From the NCBI GenBank assembly GCA_037903355.1, contig JBAJFE010000062.1, forward strand, positions 1,178,001-1,242,000: a stretch of 64,000 bases of DNA. The letters run 5' to 3'. This document shows positions 58,861-64,000 of this stretch, piece by piece; positions within the stretch are counted from its first letter, which is position 1; every line of letters starts with the position of its first letter. This DNA is from Trichuris trichiura (taxonomy: Eukaryota; Nematoda; Enoplea; Trichinellida; Trichuridae). The notes under the pieces were generated by a model. The model did no database searches, was not told the DNA's origin, and worked only from the letters and a program-made list of their open reading frames with translations. The translations under genes and the position numbers were made by a program.

Positions 58861-59008
58861 CTACATAAGGCCCTGGCGGGATAAACCTTCCTTGAATGTT
58901 GAAAACATGATGTTTTTGTACGGGAGTGTGAGTTTTCATATTGAAAAAATGTCTTTATTACGGGGTGTCTCCCGTTGTGAAAATAACAAAGAGATCTTAA
59001 CACTTCTT

Positions 59009-59047
59009 CCGGAGCTTTCGGGTTCTTTCTCGACCCGTCTTCAGCGG
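59009..59047 (-). ncRNA. Hammerhead ribozyme-like motif, left arm
   Basis: Minus strand: CCG, CUGAAGA, C, stem II GGGU/ACCC with a 9-nt loop, GAAA, GC, UC, CGG. Full core. Confidence 0.78.
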
Positions 59048-59107
59048 TGAAATTATGTGTAAATTTACACATAATAAACCTTCATAATATGTATACACAT
59101 AATTTCA

Positions 59108-59146
59108 CCGCTGAAGACGGGTCGAGAAAGAACCCGAAAGCTCCGG
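59108..59146 (+). ncRNA. Hammerhead ribozyme-like motif, right arm
   Basis: CCG (59108-59110), CUGAAGA (59111-59117), C, stem II GGGU/ACCC, GAAA, GC, UC with predicted cleavage after 59143, CGG. Full core, facing away from its partner. Confidence 0.78.
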
Positions 59147-59377
59147 AAGAAGTGTTAAGATCTCTTTGTTATTTTCACAACGGGAGACAATCCGTAATAA
59201 AGACAATTTTTCCTTGAATGTTTTCTTATTTTTCGATTTCGACACCAACACTCGCATATGTGCATTACTATTACCTATAAGCAGGCTTACGAGTTTTGCT
59301 TAGGCTTATGTTGCTGACAGTGCACATTATATGCGCCGGCACTTCAATAAAAATGCCGGGCGTTAATCTCTTCATTC

Positions 59378-60477
59378 TCACCATTTCACCAGAATGCCAT
59401 CGTTAATCGCTTTACAGTGAGTTGCGAGGTTAATCCCCCCAATCCGTTCTGACACCGAAACAATGGCTTTGGTCAGGCGATCAATGGATAGCTGACAGTT
59501 ACTTCGGCTGCAGTCGCAAAGTAAAAGAAACAAAGTTCATAGCAGCAGCTTTGAGACTCACGTACGAAAAGGCAACATCAATTGCTTAGCATCGCGGCAA
59601 CATGGCAGCTTTCCATGTGGTTTCCCAACGGGAGATGACGTGACCACGGTGTTTTCAATTGTTTTCGACTCCACGAAATTAACAGGTTTTTCTGGAACAC
59701 GGTATATCTTGCTGTCATCTGCGAAAGCGGTCTTATTGAAAATTTTACCATAATTAGTACCGTTGCGTTCGTCTGCTGACTGCACCAGATTTAAGCACCG
59801 GTTTTGATTTGCAGGTACGACCTGTTCGTCGGAGGATTCTTCCTCCTCGCTAGGCGGCACGTATTCATCAATTATACAAAACGAAGTTTCAGCATCGCGC
59901 TGGTCCAAAACTGGTTCATCTTCTTGCTGCGTAGACGTCTCTGCACCCTCTATCACTACCTTCTTTACAGTATCCTTTGCTTTACCTCTTCGCGGAAGGA
60001 CTCCAATCTTAGAAATCGCGTAACTGCCCTGCATAAACCAACCATATTATCGGTTAACTAATGAAGCTAACTCGTTACATTCCAAGGGACTCGGCGACAT
60101 TTCTTTGTGTGTGCTAGAAGTCCAGCGTAGCCATGGTATACCTCAAGCTTGCAAGCAGAACAGGTCATTGTCTTGTGTAGAAGCTCGATATGGAATTCAT
60201 GGTGCTGTTCGCTCACGCAGCGATATCCACAAGTGAAGCATTCGAAACGCGTATCGCGCCTACTCTCTTTTCGCATGCATGGCATGTGCATTCGAATCGC
60301 CTTTCTTTTTTTCAGCGGTACCATGTGTTCCCCACAAAATATAAAGTCATCCTTGCTGCCGAAGTGGTTCTTCATGAAGTGCTTTTCGAACTCCCTACGA
60401 GGGATTCGGATAAGGCATACGTGACACAAGATGCCACCGTAATTTCGAACAGTTTCGTCCACCTCGTTTCTGCTCAT
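59378..60477 (-). CDS. C2H2 zinc-finger protein with acidic region
   Basis: Exons 60477-60079, 60028-59562 and 59507-59378 (introns 50 and 54 bp) join in frame to 331 aa. Start MSRNEVDETVRNYGG is the ATG nearest the first finger; upstream codons to 60555 are also open. The N-terminal half has C2H2-type units CHVCLIRIPRREFEKHFMKNH, then FTCGYRCVSEQHHEFHIELLH, then a C2HC-like unit (CSACKLEV...LLAHTKKC). A Ser/Glu-rich acidic part follows (PPSEEEESSDEQ) and an unremarkable C-terminal tail. The family is not recognised; nucleic-acid binding is inferred from the fingers only. Divergent with the MRG gene, about 1.3 kb apart. Confidence 0.72.
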
Positions 60478-61810
60478 TACCGATATGATGGAATTCCCCC
60501 GAAAGCTGAAACGTAAAACAGACGGGAATGATAAATTTTTTAAAAAATTAATCAAATAAAAATTTAACCCACCTGACGAGCTTATTGAAAAGAAATTTTC
60601 AATCAGTTCGGAATACCATAGCGCAACTAAACTCCGAACATATTTTAAAAGAATTTTTTTTTACTCAAACGTCACCTACTGTTACTCAAAAAAGACTAAG
60701 ACTTAATTAAATTGCTTACCTGATTCGCAACGAAGTATTTTCCCTCAAAACAATTACGTTTTCGGAATTACGAGAAAGAGACATTCCGAAGAAAGTATAC
60801 TTCATTCGCAAGTATCATCAAGCCGGCCTTACGCAGCTGAGTGCATACTGCACCTTTTTTAAATTGTGAAAAAATTTTCCGCGGTTGTGATGCATATTTA
60901 ACTTGCTAATCTTAATGCTTTTATTATTTTTGTAGTGTGCATGTTTCGCAACTCAACTCGAGCGCCCAGTTACCGCATATCGTTATTTCACTGGAAATCA
61001 GACGCGAATTGTTCATAACTCAGTTTGCGTTGATTCAGTAAACGGTTTTAGTTCTTGTGTCCTAAGATTCTAATAAACCAATTTCAACGTAGCAATTTTT
61101 TTTCGCAAAATGCCAGTGTGGAAGAACCACGATGAAAGAAACTACTGTAGAAGTCACCTTGCCAATCGAACAGCTTTTGCAAGCGTAGCATGACATAAGC
61201 GCAGACCAACTTGACCAGATTGGTTTCATTTAGCCTGATAAGCCCACGCGGAAACTTATTCTAACAGAGCCACGCAAAAGGTTTTTTGAAGCCAAACCGG
61301 CTCGGTTATATTGTCCAGCTTCGTTTCTTCATAATTTTTTACAGCATGAGGTTTTGTTGCGCGAAAAGAACTTCAATTTTCATTAGCTTGTCCAAGATTG
61401 CTATAAGATACGCTCGCCGAGAAAGCATCCTTCAGTTACACACAGCCACTTGTTATTTTCAAGTTTTAGGGCCTATTATATTTTTAATGCTAGCCATGTA
61501 TCCCTCAGTCGAAGAATAAATGGCTGGTACGAAGAGGGCGGGAGAAAAGTACCAGGTCGCTATTGTTTAACTGAGGGGAACAATGGCGCCGCCATAGGAA
61601 GGTTGAATATGAGCTAGAATCATTCCTAGCTTAACAGTTACATGCTAGAATGTCAATGATTACAGAAGATGACTTAAGCTCACAGGACAACATGTAAAGT
61701 TTTACTAAAGGGTCTTGAGCATCATTAACAGCGCTCCACTGGACGTTCTGTAACTTTCGGTTGAATTCTGCGCATTTGAAAGCATACCAGCTGCACAGCT
61801 TTTCATCAAA
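60478..61810. other. Divergent intergenic region between zinc-finger and MRG genes
   Basis: Probably holds promoters of both genes. A splice acceptor-like ACGTTTCAG on the minus strand near 60513 suggests a 5' UTR intron for the zinc-finger gene. An ATG at 61110 opens a 23-codon frame that could not be joined to the MRG exons. Confidence 0.4.
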
Positions 61811-63436
61811 ATGCAAAATGAACATGTAAGTTCTTATTTGTACGCTTAAACTTATTTGTCGTATTGAAGGGCGGTTCGGGGAAAAGTTCGCATAACAACA
61901 AAACAAATGAAGCCAGCAAGCATCCGAAGTCGTCGCCTCATGTGCGACGCCGTTCTTCCGTAGTAGAGGAAGGTAGGTTTATTTCGACGTTTTACTGGCC
62001 GCTTGTTTTATCGAAATGGAGAATTTATGTTAAACTTTTGTGGTTTTGCTGACTAAAAATTCTGCGCAAAACAATCAAGTAAGTATTTCATTCTATCCGG
62101 GAAGGAGTTTTAGACCAGTCTGAAGCCCTTGGAACTTGCCTACGTAGTCGTATCGGGGTCATGAAATAGCGGGATTTACAGTTAGGTGCAGTAGACGTGT
62201 AATCGTTGTGATAAGGTATACAGCTCATACAAAATATTTCGAAAGACAGGATGTCTTTTGCAATACACAGATATAACGGGGACGAGCGCCTATGTGGCTT
62301 TTTAGTAATGAAAGAATGCTCACAGGCAAGGGATTCTTGCGACACCATGATGCTACCGCTTGAATTTGTGTGCCTAGAGAATGGCCGAAATAGACACTTT
62401 TGCGACCGTATATCCAGAAGTTAATTACGCAGCAGAATAATTTCCCGCCTTTTATTAGAAGTAGTATTTCCAAAGCATGGCTTTGTTGGCGCAGTTTAGT
62501 TTGTGTATTAACTCCTTATTGGCGTAGCAGTTGTGTAGTTGTCTGAATACACTTTTCTTTTCAGCCGGAGAAGATCAGCCGATCTTTCCCGTCGGTAGCT
62601 CGGTCACATGCAAATATCTTGATGGAAAACTGTATCCGTGTCGTGTAATCAATGTTCGAAAATCGGATAAAGGCTGCTACGAATATCGCGTTCACTACAG
62701 AGATTGGAATAAGCGTTACGACGAATGGGTTGTTGCGTCGAAATTGTTGCCCGAAGAAGTTCCTCCAAAACGTCCTAAAAGTACGAAACGCTAACTGGAA
62801 TGTTGGAACTGTTTCTTGTACGTTTTCTTCCTTAATCAGGGGTGCGGGAAGTGCAGGAAGTAACAGTGGTAGACTTGGATGAGGAAACGGAAAAATTCCC
62901 CACTTTCCACGACGCTGCGCCTTTCGTGTTATCCGAAGCACTTATGACCATTTTGGAAAACGACAAAAACCAAATGAAGTCTTGCCTTGTGCAGTTACCG
63001 GCGAAGATGTCAATAGACAGCATTTTCGAAATGTACGCAAAGGCTCAAGCGCAGAATGAAGAACGTTATGGCGAGAAGTAAAAAAGTCCTCTTCAGTATG
63101 AATTGCATTGCCACGTTTTTCTTCAGGGAAGCAATGTTGTTTTGCCAACAGATGCGAAAACTTTTTAACAGTTACTTAGCTGGTTGGTTGTTGTATGAAG
63201 TGGAATCAGCTCAGCATACTGAGCTTTGCGCCAAATTTCCAGACAAGCAGCAATGTGATCTATACGGTTTCATTCACCTCTTACGTTTGCTACACACTAT
63301 GAAACACTTCCTGCGTTATTTAATGGTTGCAGACGAAGTGATGTCCGAGGTTGTTGCTATGCTGTATGAGTTCAATAGATTCCTGGAAGCTAGAGTGGAT
63401 GAATTTAAAGAAGCCGTTACGTATGATCCCTTATAA
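61811..63436 (+). CDS. MRG-family chromatin protein (chromo-barrel + MRG domain)
   Basis: Relative of MRG15/MSL3, subunits of histone acetyltransferase and deacetylase complexes; the chromo barrel reads methylated histone tails. Exons 61811-61825 (tentative, MQNEH), 61870-61972, 62565-62780, 62840-63077 and 63127-63436 join in frame to 293 aa. The second exon is basic and Ser-rich (HPKSSPHVRRRSSVVEE). The third encodes the chromo barrel (FPVGSSVTCKYLDGKLYP, YRVHYRDWNKRYDEWV). The last two encode the MRG domain (LPAKMSIDSIFEMYAKA, LYEVESAQHTELCAKFPDK, LYGFIHLLRLL) and end at YDPL. The chromo barrel is preceded by a linker, whereas MRG15 starts with it, so the first exon is the least certain part. 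Confidence 0.85.
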
Positions 63437-64000
63437 ACTTAAAATATACAGTGTCCGCGTGCTTGTGCTTTTCCAAACGTATTACGGTAGATATTTATAG
63501 AAAATTTGTATGAAAGCTTATTTTCGGTAACGAAAAAGTATGCTTTTAGGCTTTGACTTGTTCTATCCCCAGCAAAAAAAAGGTAACAGGTAATTCTCGG
63601 TTTGAAAAAAGCTTATGCGCATTTACGTTTGCAGACTGTTTCCAACGATACAACTGAATTTTAGGTTAGCAGCAGTGCTGACATTACTTCACTTTGATCG
63701 CAACTTCGCGACGCGACGTTATCACGTGCAGCTGGATCGATGTTAAACTGAAATCGCTCTCTTTTCAGTGAATCGCGCAACGTTCAGATCTATTAAGTGC
63801 GGGGCAGTTTACAGCAAGCATTAATAGGATCAAATAGCATTACTTCTGCTTGCTTTGTTGTAGTTAAAATCCGAGAGGTGGTAACCCCATCTCTCTTTTC
63901 CAAAAATTCTGCCTACGTTTACAATCGTAGGTTTGATATTTACCTTGTTTCAATCAGGTAAATAACGAAGTGGATTGAGCTTCCGTTCGCTTTAACGTCT
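63437..64000. other. 3' flank of the MRG-family gene
   Basis: No recognisable gene, RNA or repeat up to the window end. Confidence 0.45.

Larger units (their letters stand above)
58888..59222. mobile_element. Solo palindromic PLE terminus with 13-bp target-site duplication
   Basis: TTCCTTGAATGTT occurs at 58888-58900 and 59210-59222. Between them lies a 309-bp palindromic unit with two near-identical arms meeting at about 59060-59090, each with the CCGTAATAAAG-type box and a full ribozyme core. The left arm has an extra tail (TTTGTACGGGAGTG) like the left end of the 38044 element. No coding sequence. A clear case of a ribozyme-pair unit inserted by itself. Confidence 0.9.

Noticed and set aside
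61110..61187. ATG (MPVWKNHDERNYC) as first exon of the MRG-family gene.
   Set aside because: No donor in it joins in phase to the exon at 61870; a short ATG exon at 61811 with GTAAGT fits better.

Overview
The window reads as a gene-and-transposon-rich piece of an animal nuclear genome. Metazoan-only secreted proteins are present (a SCUBE homologue and a NELL-like protein), with Argonaute, cytochrome P450 and MRG chromatin genes. Nearly all genes are split by very short GT-AG introns (44-57 bp, acceptors mostly TTTCAG or TTTTAG). Compact introns beside long repeat-filled ones, plus Penelope-like elements, fit a nematode-like ecdysozoan, perhaps an enoplean. That placement is an inference; no marker gene settles it.

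Layout. 1-1847: 3' part of a Penelope-like retroelement (PLE). 2722-4349: degraded P450 fragment. 7301-12107 and 13485-21297: two tandem P450 genes of 13 homologous exons each, with conserved 5' and 3' flanks and introns holding PLE termini, a 777-bp inverted-repeat element and other repeats; a solo LTR lies upstream at 6520-6734. 23100-26972: NELL-like secreted protein (+). 34876-27199: SCUBE homologue (-), tail to tail with it, reconstructed as 18 exons. 38044-39553: 5'-truncated PLE between inverted copies of its own 3' end. 40625-40894: palindromic PLE terminus. 41408-41763: pogo-type MITE. 42377-48406: candidate small gene with three tandem 72-nt exons. 51644-51852: near-perfect 95-bp hairpin. 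52231-55040: complete four-exon Argonaute with all slicer residues. 55194-58282: short inverted-repeat element split by an intact Tigger transposon. 58500-59209: PLE relic and a palindromic PLE terminus with a 13-bp target duplication. 60477-59378: C2H2 zinc-finger gene (-). 61811-63436: MRG-family chromatin gene (+).

The most striking structure is a repeated about 38-nt motif at the ends of every PLE copy. It has the hammerhead ribozyme core: CUGANGA, a stem, GAAA, then UH, closed by a 3-bp stem I that shows compensatory changes between copies (CCG/CGG, CUG/CAG, GCG/CGC). At least nine copies keep the full core. Several lie as head-on pairs in palindromes that carry their own target-site duplications.

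The P450s would act in endoplasmic-reticulum oxidation; SCUBE and NELL-like products are secreted or extracellular; Argonaute and MRG products act in small-RNA silencing and chromatin. Argonaute sits beside a dsRNA-forming hairpin in a repeat-rich neighbourhood, but a functional link is only a hypothesis.
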